Shown in pieces: positions 1 through 5,501 of a stretch of DNA of 5,501 nucleotides (position 1 is its first letter; the number at the start of each line of letters is the position of its first letter). Under the pieces are notes generated by a model. It was given only the letters and a program-made list of their open reading frames with translations. It did no database searches and had not been told where the DNA came from. Source of the stretch: Solirubrobacteraceae bacterium (lineage in GTDB: Bacteria; Actinomycetota; Thermoleophilia; Solirubrobacterales; Solirubrobacteraceae). The position numbers and the translations under genes were made by a program. Location: contig JANJUA010000008.1 of NCBI GenBank assembly GCA_024710825.1, positions 1 to 5,501 of the forward strand. The letters run 5' to 3'.

Positions 1-184
1 GCTCAAGAGCCGCACGTTCGAGGAGATGATCGCGCGCCGTCCCGAAGAGGTCATCCGCCTCGCCGTCAAGGGGATGCTGCCGCGCAACCGCATGGCCCGC
101 AAGCAGCTCACGAAGCTGAAGATCTACGCCGGCCCGGAGCACCCGCACGCCGCGCAGAAGCCGCAACCGATGGAGCTTTCGTAG
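1..184 (+). CDS. rplM: 50S ribosomal protein L13, C-terminal part (5' end outside window)
   Basis: The first complete codon begins at base 2, and 60 codons run to a TAG at 182-184. The visible protein is the C-terminal part of L13, an early-assembling large-subunit protein that binds 23S rRNA. It has the family signature [16 protein letters not shown] followed by [16 protein letters not shown], which matches the conserved L13 C-terminus (KGMLP-N-G followed by YAG-HPH-AQ-P). The start lies upstream of the window, so its promoter and full length cannot be judged. The stop lies only 2 bases before the rpsI start, the usual rplM-rpsI operon arrangement, so the two ribosomal proteins are almost certainly co-transcribed. 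Identification is secure from the motif and the neighbour. Confidence 0.97.
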   Translation, partial: LKSRTFEEMIARRPEEVIRLAVKGMLPRNRMARKQLTKLKIYAGPEHPHAAQKPQPMELS

Positions 185-186
185 CA

Positions 187-969
187 ATGGCCGACGACGC
201 CACCCCGAAGCAGGACGAGCAGGAGCCGCAGCCCGTCGAGGCCGCCGCGGACGAGTCCGTCGAGTCCGCCGCCGCGCCCGCCGAGGAGGCTGCGCCCGAC
301 GCCGTCGCGAAGGAGCCCGCGCCCGCGGCCGCCGGGTCCGAGGCCGCCGCGGAGAAGCCCGCCGCCGAGCCCGAGGCCGAGGTCGAGGAGGACGAGGCCC
401 CCGCCGCGCCGCGCGAGAAGCCCGCGATCCCGGGCATGGACCTCGAGATCGACATCGTCCCGGAGGGCATGGACCCGCTGGCCCGCGCCGAGGCCGAGGC
501 CGAGGCGGAGGCCGCCGCGGCAGCCGAAGCCGAGGAGGAGGCCCACGACCAGCCGGTCGCCGCCACCATCGACCTCGCCGCCAGCGCCCGCTACACCGCC
601 ACCGGTAAGCGCAAGACCGCGGTCGCCCGCGTCATCCTCAAGCCGGGGACGGGCGCCTACACGATCAACGGCAAGACGCTCGACGTCTTCTTCCCGCGTC
701 CCACGCTCCAGCGCAACATCCGCCAGCCGCTCGAGGCGGTCGGCTACGAGAGCCGCATGGACGTCGTCGCGACGATGACCGGCGGCGGCGTCTCCGCCCA
801 GGCCGGCGCGCTGCGCCACGGCATCTCCCGCGCCCTGCTGGAGGCCGACCCGAACCTGCGTGGCGAGCTCAAGCGCCGCGGCTTCCTCACGCGCGACTCG
901 CGCGCGAAGGAGCGCAAGAAGGCCGGCCTGAAGAAGGCCCGCAAGCGGCCGCAGTTCTCGAAGCGCTAG
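187..969 (+). CDS. rpsI: 30S ribosomal protein S9 with a long acidic N-terminal extension
   Basis: This is a 260-residue protein in two parts. Residues about 134-260 are a complete S9 domain: [14 protein letters not shown] near its start, [20 protein letters not shown] in the middle, [20 protein letters not shown], and the QFSKR C-terminus whose last arginine reaches the P-site tRNA in bacterial ribosomes. S9 sits in the head of the small subunit. Residues 1-130 are extra: about 41 alanines, 38 Asp/Glu and only 6 Lys/Arg by hand count, so strongly acidic and probably disordered or helical. S9 is usually about 130 residues, or about 150 in Mycobacterium. The ATG at 187 has a modest GGAG (172-175) 11 bases upstream. 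In-frame ATGs at 436 and 469 are possible later starts, but the third-position G/C pattern runs unbroken from 187, favouring the long form. Function of the tail is unknown. The domain call is secure; the exact start is less so. Confidence 0.95.
   Translation: MADDATPKQDEQEPQPVEAAADESVESAAAPAEEAAPDAVAKEPAPAAAGSEAAAEKPAAEPEAEVEEDEAPAAPREKPAIPGMDLEIDIVPEGMDPLARAEAEAEAEAAAAAEAEEEAHDQPVAATIDLAASARYTATGKRKTAVARVILKPGTGAYTINGKTLDVFFPRPTLQRNIRQPLEAVGYESRMDVVATMTGGGVSAQAGALRHGISRALLEADPNLRGELKRRGFLTRDSRAKERKKAGLKKARKRPQFSKR
487..510 (+). repeat. In-frame hexanucleotide tandem repeat (GCCGAG)n in rpsI
   Basis: Three perfect copies of GCCGAG (487-504) are followed by a one-mismatch copy GCGGAG (505-510). 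They encode Ala-Glu pairs, residues 101-108 of the S9 extension, and lead into a further Ala/Glu-rich stretch to residue 119. The unit is six bases, so gain or loss of copies would keep the frame. Confidence 0.8.
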
Positions 970-970
970 C

Positions 971-974
971 GGAG
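971..974 (+). promoter_or_regulatory. Ribosome binding site that fixes the TTG start of glmM
   Basis: GGAG lies just after the rpsI stop codon and 5 bases before the TTG at 980. Together with the GlmM N-terminal motif that begins immediately after the TTG, it supports a non-ATG start there. Confidence 0.75.
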
Positions 975-979
975 CCCGC

Positions 980-2284
980 TTGGCCCGCAAGCTCTTCGGC
1001 ACGGACGGGGTCCGCGGCGAAGTCGGCACCTTCCTGACCGCCGACCTCGCCCTGGCCCTGGGTCGCGCCGCCACCTCCTGCTTCCCGGCGGAGCGGGAAG
1101 GACGGGGGCGAGTGCTGCTCATCCGCGACACCCGCGAGTCGGGCGACATGCTCGAGGCGGCGCTCGCCGCGGGCGTCACGTCCGCCGGCGGCGACGCCTA
1201 CCTCGGCGGCGTCCTGCCGACTCCCGCCGCCCCGCTGCTGGTCCGCCGCTACGGCTTCGACCTGGCGGCGGTCATCAGCGCCTCGCACAACCCGTTCGCC
1301 GACAACGGCATCAAGTTCTTCGGCTCGGACGGCTTCAAGCTGTCCGACGCGGCCGAGCTGGAGATCGAGCGGGAGCTCGCGGAGCCCGGCCGCCGCCAGG
1401 GCATCGGCCGCGTGCACCACCTCCACGGCACGCAGGAGGACTACCTGCGCGAGCTGGGCACGCGCTTCGACGGGCTGGACCTCTCCGGGATCCGGATCCT
1501 CCTCGACTGCGCCCACGGGGCCACGTACCGCGTGGCGCCCGAGATCTTCCGCCGTCTCGGCGCCGAGGTGGAGCTGCACGCGATCGAGCCGGACGGCCGC
1601 AACATCAACGAGGGCTGCGGCTCCACGCACGTCGAGGCGCTGGCGGGGCGCGTCGCCGCCGAGGGCCACGACGTCGGGTTCGCCTTCGACGGGGACGGCG
1701 ATCGCGTCCTGGCGGTGGACCGCACGGGCGCGGTCGTCGACGGCGACGAGCTGCTGGCGCTCGCGGTCCTGCACAAGCAGGTCCCCGGCGTGGCGGTGAC
1801 GGTGATGACGAACTTCGGCTTCCATGCGGCGATGGAGGCCGCCGGGGTGGCGGTGCAGACGACGAAGGTCGGCGACCGCTATGTCCTGGAGGCCCTGCGC
1901 GAGCGCGGCTGGGCGCTCGGCGGCGAGCAGTCGGGCCACATCATCGACATGGACTTCGTCCCCTCCGGCGACGGCATCGCCAGCGCGCTGCTGACGCTGG
2001 AGGCGCTGGGCGGCGGCGACCTGGCCGAGCGCCACGCGATGGAGAAGCTGCCGCAGAAGCTCGTCAACGTGCGGGTCGCCGACCGCGTCGCGGCGATGAA
2101 CGCGCCCGAGATCGAGGAGGCGGTGCGGCGCGAGGAGGCCGCGCTCGAGGGCCGCGGCCGGGTGCTCCTGCGCCCGAGCGGCACGGAGCCGGTCGTCCGG
2201 GTCATGGTCGAGGCGCCGACGGCGGACGAGGCCGAGGCCGTATGCGGCCGCCTGGTGGAGATCGTCACCACCGCGGCGGGATAG
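980..2284 (+). CDS. glmM: Phosphoglucosamine mutase
   Basis: GlmM interconverts glucosamine-6-phosphate and glucosamine-1-phosphate in the cytoplasm, the second step towards UDP-GlcNAc. The 434-residue protein shows all four alpha-D-phosphohexomutase landmarks. The phosphoserine loop is ISASHNP, with the catalytic serine at residue 102, as in E. coli GlmM. The metal-binding loop is DGDGDR (237-242). The sugar-specificity loop is GEQSGH (315-320), the form typical of GlmM rather than of phosphomannomutases. The phosphate-binding loop is RPSGTEP (398-404). The N-terminal LFGTDGVRG and GRNINEGCGSTH are also characteristic. Length is close to the usual 445 or so. The start is TTG: the next in-frame ATG (1148) would remove the conserved N-terminus. 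It begins 10 bases after rpsI, so it is probably transcribed with the ribosomal genes, and its partner enzyme GlmS is next downstream. The family is normally activated by phosphorylation of the active serine. Confidence 0.97.
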   Translation: MARKLFGTDGVRGEVGTFLTADLALALGRAATSCFPAEREGRGRVLLIRDTRESGDMLEAALAAGVTSAGGDAYLGGVLPTPAAPLLVRRYGFDLAAVISASHNPFADNGIKFFGSDGFKLSDAAELEIERELAEPGRRQGIGRVHHLHGTQEDYLRELGTRFDGLDLSGIRILLDCAHGATYRVAPEIFRRLGAEVELHAIEPDGRNINEGCGSTHVEALAGRVAAEGHDVGFAFDGDGDRVLAVDRTGAVVDGDELLALAVLHKQVPGVAVTVMTNFGFHAAMEAAGVAVQTTKVGDRYVLEALRERGWALGGEQSGHIIDMDFVPSGDGIASALLTLEALGGGDLAERHAMEKLPQKLVNVRVADRVAAMNAPEIEEAVRREEAALEGRGRVLLRPSGTEPVVRVMVEAPTADEAEAVCGRLVEIVTTAAG

Positions 2285-2318
2285 TTGCCTGATGGGCCGC
2301 GAACGCCGGTGCTACCTT
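2285..2318 (+). promoter_or_regulatory. Putative glmS promoter with extended -10 element
   Basis: TGCTACCTT at 2310-2318 resembles an extended -10 (TGn then TAnnnT) and sits in the least GC-rich part of the glmM-glmS gap. The only -35-like hexamer, TTGCCT at 2285-2290, is 22 bases away, which is too far for a standard sigma-70 spacer, so the extended -10 would have to carry recognition. Transcription would start near 2325, just ahead of the hairpin at 2330-2352. This is inferred from pattern only; the glmS gene could instead be read entirely from upstream. Confidence 0.4.
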
Positions 2319-2329
2319 GCGTTCATGTC

Positions 2330-2352
2330 CGGGACCGCCGCGAGCGGTCCCG
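2330..2352 (+). promoter_or_regulatory. Perfect 9-bp hairpin in the glmM-glmS gap (leader element or terminator)
   Basis: CGGGACCGC (2330-2338) pairs exactly with GCGGTCCCG (2344-2352) around the loop CGCGA. It lies 21 bases after the putative -10 and 14 bases before the glmS Shine-Dalgarno. No T-run follows, so a classical intrinsic terminator is unlikely, although GC-rich actinobacteria are reported to use T-poor hairpins. The alternatives are a 5' stabilising hairpin, a partial terminator separating glmM from glmS, or an attenuator. The pairing is certain; the role is not. Confidence 0.6.
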
Positions 2353-2366
2353 CCTCGTGTGAGTCG

Positions 2367-2373
2367 AAAGGGA
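2367..2373 (+). promoter_or_regulatory. glmS ribosome binding site
   Basis: AAAGGGA ends 7 bases before the glmS ATG at 2381. It lies outside the hairpin, so it should be accessible unless longer-range pairing occurs. It also confirms the start, which must be here because the residue after Met is the catalytic cysteine. Confidence 0.8.
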
Positions 2374-2380
2374 TCTTCAG

Positions 2381-4255
2381 ATGTGCGGAATCGTCGGCTA
2401 CGTCGGCCAGCGTCCCGTCCAGGAGCTCCTCCTCGGCGGACTGAGGAAGCTCGAGTACCGGGGCTACGACTCCGCGGGGATCTCCGTCATCGCCGGCGAG
2501 GCGATCGAGTCGGTGCGCGCGGTCGGCAACCTCGACGCGCTGGACGCGGCGCTGCTCCGGGCGCCGGCACGGCCGGCCGAAGGGGGCGTCGCGGTGGCCA
2601 CGAGGCCCCCGACGACCGGCATCGGCCACACCCGCTGGGCGACCCACGGCCGCGTCTCCGAAGCCAACGCGCACCCGCACTTCGACACCGACGACCGCGT
2701 CCACGTCGTCGTCAACGGCATCGTCGAGAACTACATGGCGCTCAAGGAGCGCCTGTCCGCCGACGGCGCCGTGTTCACCTCGGAGACCGACGCCGAGGTG
2801 ATCGCCCACCTGATCGCCACCAAGCTCGCCGACGGCGGCGATCTCGTCGCCGCGGTCCTGGCCGCCTACGGCGAGCTGGAGGGCCACTTCGCCTTCGTGG
2901 CCATGTCGCTCGGCGAGCCGGACCTGCTGGTAGGCGCCCGCAAGGAGTGCCCGCTGATCGTGGGGCGCGGCGACGGCGAGCAGTTCGTCGCCTCCGCCGT
3001 GCCGGCCTTCCTCGCCTACACGCGCGACTGCCAGGTCGTCGAGAACGACGAGCTCGTGGTGCTCCGCCCGGAGGGCGTCGAGCTGCTGCGCCCCGACGGG
3101 ACGACGATCGAACGCGAGATCACGCGCATCGACTGGGACGAGGAGACCGCCGAGAAGGGCGGCTACGAGACCTTCATGCTCAAGGAGATGCACGAGCAGG
3201 CCGACGCGCTGGCCGAGACGGTGGCCGACCGCACGTCCCGCGGCGACGGCGTCGACCTCGGCGAGCAGGGCGCGCTGGACGAGGCCATCCTGCGCGACGC
3301 GAAGCGCATCGTGGTCGTCGCGTGCGGCACGAGCTACCACGCCGGGCTCATCGGCCGCTACGCGATCGAGTCGTGGGCGCGCCTGCCGGTCGAGATGGAC
3401 ATCGCCTCCGAATACCGCTACCGCGATCCGGTCGTGGGCCCGGGCGACCTCGTCATCGGCATCACCCAGTCGGGCGAGACCGCCGACACGCTGGCGGCGA
3501 TGCGCCTGGCGCGCGACCGCGGCGCGACGGTGCTCGCGGTGACGAACGTGATGGGCTCCCAGGCCACGCGCGACAGCGACGGGGTGCTCTACACGCGCGC
3601 GGGGCTGGAGGTCGGGGTCGCGGCGACGAAGACGTACACCTGCCAGGTGGCCGTGATGCTCCTGCTGGCCCTGCGCCTGGCGGAGCTGCGCGGAACCCTC
3701 GCCGCGGAGCGGATCGCCGAGCTCGTGGCCGCGATCAAGCACCTCCCGCACGGCGTCGAGCAGATCATGTCCGGCCTCGCGGACGAGGTCGACGCGCTCG
3801 CGGAGCAGTGGGCGAGCGCCGACTTCTTCCTCTACCTCGGCCGCCACGTCGGCCTGCCGGTGGCGCTCGAGGGCGCGCTGAAGCTCAAGGAGATCTCCTA
3901 CATCGCCACCGACGCCTACGCGGCGGGGGAGATGAAGCACGGCCCGATCGCGCTGCTCGACGAGCAGACGCCGGTCGTCTGCGTCGCGACCGACTCACCG
4001 GTGCTCGACAAGGTCGTCTCGAACATGCAGGAGGTCCGTGCCCGGGGCGCGCATGTGATCGCGATCACCACCGAGGGCAACGACGAGATCGCCAAGCACG
4101 CCGACTCCGTGCTGGCGGTGCCTCGCACGGACTGGATGCTCCAGCCGATCCTCGCCGCGATCCCGTTGCAGCTCCTCGCCTACGGGATCGCCCGCCGCCG
4201 CGGCCTGAACGTCGACCAACCGCGGAACCTCGCGAAGACCGTCACGGTCGAGTAG
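2381..4255 (+). CDS. glmS: Glutamine-fructose-6-phosphate aminotransferase (isomerizing)
   Basis: GlmS makes glucosamine-6-phosphate and glutamate from fructose-6-phosphate and glutamine, the committed step of amino-sugar synthesis. The 624-residue protein is complete. The N-terminal glutaminase domain (about 1-240) starts MCGIVGYVG with Cys2 as the nucleophile after Met removal, then GHTRWATHG (82-90), VNGIVENY (111-118) and SETDAEV (134-140). The isomerase half has two SIS domains: CGTSYH (315-320), TQSGETADT (362-370), EGALKLKEISY (497-507) with the expected Glu497, Lys501 and Glu504, and GEMKHGP (516-522) with His520. It ends DQPRNLAKTVTVE, with the conserved lysine at 619. DWDEETAEKGGYETFMLKEM (251-270) resembles actinobacterial GlmS. 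Oddities: the His normally before the catalytic Asn is Val111, the Ser of the SQSGETADT motif is Thr362, and the loop before GHTRWATHG is long. It has its own putative promoter and no room for a glmS ribozyme. Confidence 0.98.
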   Translation: MCGIVGYVGQRPVQELLLGGLRKLEYRGYDSAGISVIAGEAIESVRAVGNLDALDAALLRAPARPAEGGVAVATRPPTTGIGHTRWATHGRVSEANAHPHFDTDDRVHVVVNGIVENYMALKERLSADGAVFTSETDAEVIAHLIATKLADGGDLVAAVLAAYGELEGHFAFVAMSLGEPDLLVGARKECPLIVGRGDGEQFVASAVPAFLAYTRDCQVVENDELVVLRPEGVELLRPDGTTIEREITRIDWDEETAEKGGYETFMLKEMHEQADALAETVADRTSRGDGVDLGEQGALDEAILRDAKRIVVVACGTSYHAGLIGRYAIESWARLPVEMDIASEYRYRDPVVGPGDLVIGITQSGETADTLAAMRLARDRGATVLAVTNVMGSQATRDSDGVLYTRAGLEVGVAATKTYTCQVAVMLLLALRLAELRGTLAAERIAELVAAIKHLPHGVEQIMSGLADEVDALAEQWASADFFLYLGRHVGLPVALEGALKLKEISYIATDAYAAGEMKHGPIALLDEQTPVVCVATDSPVLDKVVSNMQEVRARGAHVIAITTEGNDEIAKHADSVLAVPRTDWMLQPILAAIPLQLLAYGIARRRGLNVDQPRNLAKTVTVE

Positions 4256-4259
4256 AGGG
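4254..4259 (+). promoter_or_regulatory. acpS ribosome binding site overlapping the glmS stop
   Basis: AGAGGG shares its first two bases with the glmS TAG (4253-4255) and ends 8 bases before the acpS ATG at 4268. The overlap means ribosomes finishing glmS arrive at the acpS initiation site, consistent with coupled expression. Confidence 0.7.
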
Positions 4260-4267
4260 CGCCGGCC

Positions 4268-4606
4268 ATGAGCCTGGGGTTGGATCTGCTGGACATCGGA
4301 CGCCTGGAGCGGGCGCTCGATCGGCGTCCGCGCCTCGCCGAGCGGCTGTTCACCGAGGGAGAGCGCGCCTACGCCGCCGCGCGCGTGCGGCCCGGCCAGC
4401 ACCTCGCGGCGCGCTTCTGCGCCAAGGAGGCGGTGGCGAAGGCGCTGCGGCTCGAGGCGTGGAGCTGGCAGGACATCGAGGTCGTCAGCGGCACGGACGG
4501 GCCGCGGATAGCGCTGCGCGGCGCGCTGGCGGAGCTCGGGGTGAGCGTCGATGTCTCGCTGACGCACACCGGGGACACGGCCGGCGCGGTGGCACAGGTG
4601 CGATGA
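4268..4606 (+). CDS. acpS: Holo-[acyl-carrier-protein] synthase (4'-phosphopantetheinyl transferase)
   Basis: AcpS moves the 4'-phosphopantetheine group from coenzyme A to a serine of acyl carrier protein, activating it for fatty acid synthesis. The 112-residue protein is slightly shorter than the usual 120 or so but has both family motifs. These are GLDLLDIGRLERAL near the N-terminus, with the metal-binding Asp6, and ARFCAKEAVAKAL (48-60), with Glu54 matching the second metal ligand and Lys53 beside it. The C-terminal VSLTHTGDTAGAVAQV (94-109) corresponds to the usual VSISH-x-YA-A strand, with Thr in place of the common aromatic residue. It follows glmS after 12 bases and overlaps the next gene by ATGA, so it is mid-operon. 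acpS beside glmS and nnr is a familiar actinobacterial arrangement. It could in principle serve a polyketide carrier protein instead, but nothing here suggests that. Confidence 0.95.
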   Translation: MSLGLDLLDIGRLERALDRRPRLAERLFTEGERAYAAARVRPGQHLAARFCAKEAVAKALRLEAWSWQDIEVVSGTDGPRIALRGALAELGVSVDVSLTHTGDTAGAVAQVR

Positions 4607-5501
4607 GCCCCGACGCCCTGCCGACCGCCGCGGAGATGCGCGAGACGGACCGCTGGGCGATCGAGGACGTCGGGATCCCGTCGCTGGATCTGATGGAGCG
4701 CGCGGGCGCCGGCCTGGCGCGGACGGCCGCCGAGACCGGCCCGACCGGTCCGGCGGTGGTCCTGTGCGGAACCGGCAACAACGGCGGCGACGGGTTCGTG
4801 GCCGCCCGCGTGCTCCACGACGGCGGTCGCGACGTGCGCGTCGTGCTGGTGGGCGACCCGGCGCGGCTGACCGCGGACGCGGAGGCCAACCGCCGGCGGC
4901 TGACCGTGCCCGTGGAGGGCTGGACGGGCGCAGCCTGCCTGGACGGCGCCGGGGTGGCGATCGACGCGCTGCTGGGCACCGGGTTCACGGGCACGCTGCG
5001 CGACGGCCCGATGGCCGACGCGGTGCGCGCGCTGACCGAGCCGCCGGCCCCCGTCGTGGCGGCCGACGTGCCCAGCGGCGTCGACGCCTCCACCGGCGAG
5101 GTCGCCGGCCCCGCGGTGCGCGCCAGCGCCACGGCGACGTTCCACCGCGCCAAGCCGGGCCTCTGGATCGCGCCGGGCAAGCGGCATGCGGGGCGGGTCC
5201 ACGTCGTCGACATCGGCATCCCGGCCGGCGCGCCGGTCGCGCCCACGGTCTCGCTCATCGGCGCGGACGCCACCGAGCGCTGGCCGCGCCGAGAGGCCGG
5301 CTCGACGAAGTTCACCTCCGGCCACGTGCTCGTCTGCGGCGGCTCCCTCGGCCTCACCGGCGCCCCGCAGCTTGCCGCCGAGGGGGCGATGCGGGCCGGC
5401 GCCGGCTACGTGACCGCGTGCGTGCCCGCCTCGCTGAGCTCCGTCTTCGAGACGCGTCTGGTCGAGGCCATGACCTTCGCGCTGCCCGACGAGGGCGGCG
5501 C
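4603..5501 (+). CDS. nnr: Bifunctional NAD(P)H-hydrate epimerase / ADP-dependent NAD(P)H-hydrate dehydratase, N-terminal part (3' end outside window)
   Basis: The open frame runs from the ATG at 4603 to the right edge without a stop, giving 299 visible residues. Nnr repairs hydrated NADH and NADPH (NAD(P)HX): the N-terminal YjeF_N domain epimerises the R form to the S form and the C-terminal domain dehydrates it using ADP. The epimerase half (about 1-215) shows SLDLMERAG (27-35), LCGTGNNGGDGFVAARVL (54-71), AIDALLGTGF (119-128) with the likely catalytic Asp121, DVPSGVD (155-161) and FHRAKPG. The dehydratase half begins near residue 236 with KFTSGHVLVCGGSLGLTGAP and AMRAGAGYVT, the start of the carbohydrate-kinase-like fold; its catalytic motifs lie outside. 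The ATG overlaps the acpS stop (ATGA, 4603-4606) with little Shine-Dalgarno of its own, so translational coupling is likely. A later in-frame ATG at 4636 is less probable. Confidence 0.95.
   Translation, partial: MSPDALPTAAEMRETDRWAIEDVGIPSLDLMERAGAGLARTAAETGPTGPAVVLCGTGNNGGDGFVAARVLHDGGRDVRVVLVGDPARLTADAEANRRRLTVPVEGWTGAACLDGAGVAIDALLGTGFTGTLRDGPMADAVRALTEPPAPVVAADVPSGVDASTGEVAGPAVRASATATFHRAKPGLWIAPGKRHAGRVHVVDIGIPAGAPVAPTVSLIGADATERWPRREAGSTKFTSGHVLVCGGSLGLTGAPQLAAEGAMRAGAGYVTACVPASLSSVFETRLVEAMTFALPDEGG

Noticed and set aside
187..585. A separate small gene encoding the acidic region, fused to rpsI by frameshift or assembly error
   Set aside because: The frame is continuous, with the same codon pattern as the S9 domain. 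There is no stop or strong internal ribosome binding site at the junction, and the segment resembles no family I recognise as a separate protein.
887..2035. A 382-codon - strand open frame opposite glmM, and similar long - strand frames opposite rpsI (124-1179) and nnr (4369-5325)
   Set aside because: Low-complexity translations, no family motifs, no plausible ribosome binding sites considered convincing, and full overlap with well-identified + strand genes.
2330..2352. Calling the glmM-glmS hairpin a standard intrinsic terminator
   Set aside because: No T-run follows the stem, and the likely -10 lies upstream of it, so it would sit in the glmS leader too. It is kept as a hairpin of uncertain role.
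2285..2380. A glmS ribozyme upstream of glmS
   Set aside because: The gap is only 96 bases, shorter than the ribozyme, and contains a simple hairpin rather than the multi-helix pseudoknotted core. The ribozyme is also mainly a Firmicutes feature.
2312..3940. A 542-codon open frame on the - strand opposite glmS
   Set aside because: It is a shadow of glmS in very GC-rich DNA, where stop codons are rare in all frames. Its translation is rich in Arg, Ala, Gly, Val and Asp with no recognisable domain, while the + strand encodes an unmistakable GlmS.
5186..5413. A 75-codon + strand open frame inside nnr
   Set aside because: Ser/Arg/Pro-rich out-of-frame reading of the conserved nnr sequence; the nnr frame carries the recognised motifs.
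1..5501. Mobile element, CRISPR, defence or biosynthetic island
   Set aside because: All bases are taken up by conserved housekeeping genes in a known order with uniform composition. I saw no transposase, integrase, spaced repeats, tRNA or attachment-like repeats.

Overview
The window is a very GC-rich, densely packed stretch of bacterial chromosome with every gene on the + strand. In order it holds the 3' end of rplM (ribosomal protein L13), rpsI (S9), glmM (phosphoglucosamine mutase), glmS (glucosamine-6-phosphate synthase), acpS (holo-ACP synthase) and the first part of a fused NAD(P)HX epimerase/dehydratase gene (nnr) that runs off the right edge. This order (L13-S9-glmM, then glmS-acpS-nnr, often followed by alr) is known from Actinobacteria such as Streptomyces and, with extra genes inserted, Mycobacterium. 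Almost every third codon position is G or C, GlmS and S9 look actinobacterial, and S9 carries an unusually long acidic N-terminal tail. I infer a high-GC actinobacterium, possibly of the Thermoleophilia/Solirubrobacterales type; that finer placement is a guess.

Layout: rplM and rpsI are 2 bases apart. glmM follows rpsI after 10 bases and starts with TTG behind a good ribosome binding site. The only sizeable gap is the 96 bases before glmS. It holds an extended -10-like promoter element, a perfect 9-bp hairpin with a 5-base loop, and a clear ribosome binding site. acpS follows glmS after 12 bases, and its Shine-Dalgarno begins inside the glmS stop codon. nnr overlaps acpS by the ATGA stop/start junction. 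No stretch over 300 bases lacks a gene.

Function: L13 and S9 supply the large and small ribosomal subunits. GlmS makes glucosamine-6-phosphate from fructose-6-phosphate and glutamine, and GlmM converts it to glucosamine-1-phosphate, feeding UDP-GlcNAc and peptidoglycan synthesis. AcpS activates acyl carrier protein for lipid synthesis, and Nnr repairs damaged NAD(P)H. The cluster is therefore a growth/envelope housekeeping block. I see no defence system, mobile element, CRISPR array or clearly new system. The most unusual items are the roughly 130-residue acidic tail on S9, with its short hydrophobic island, and the compact glmS leader.
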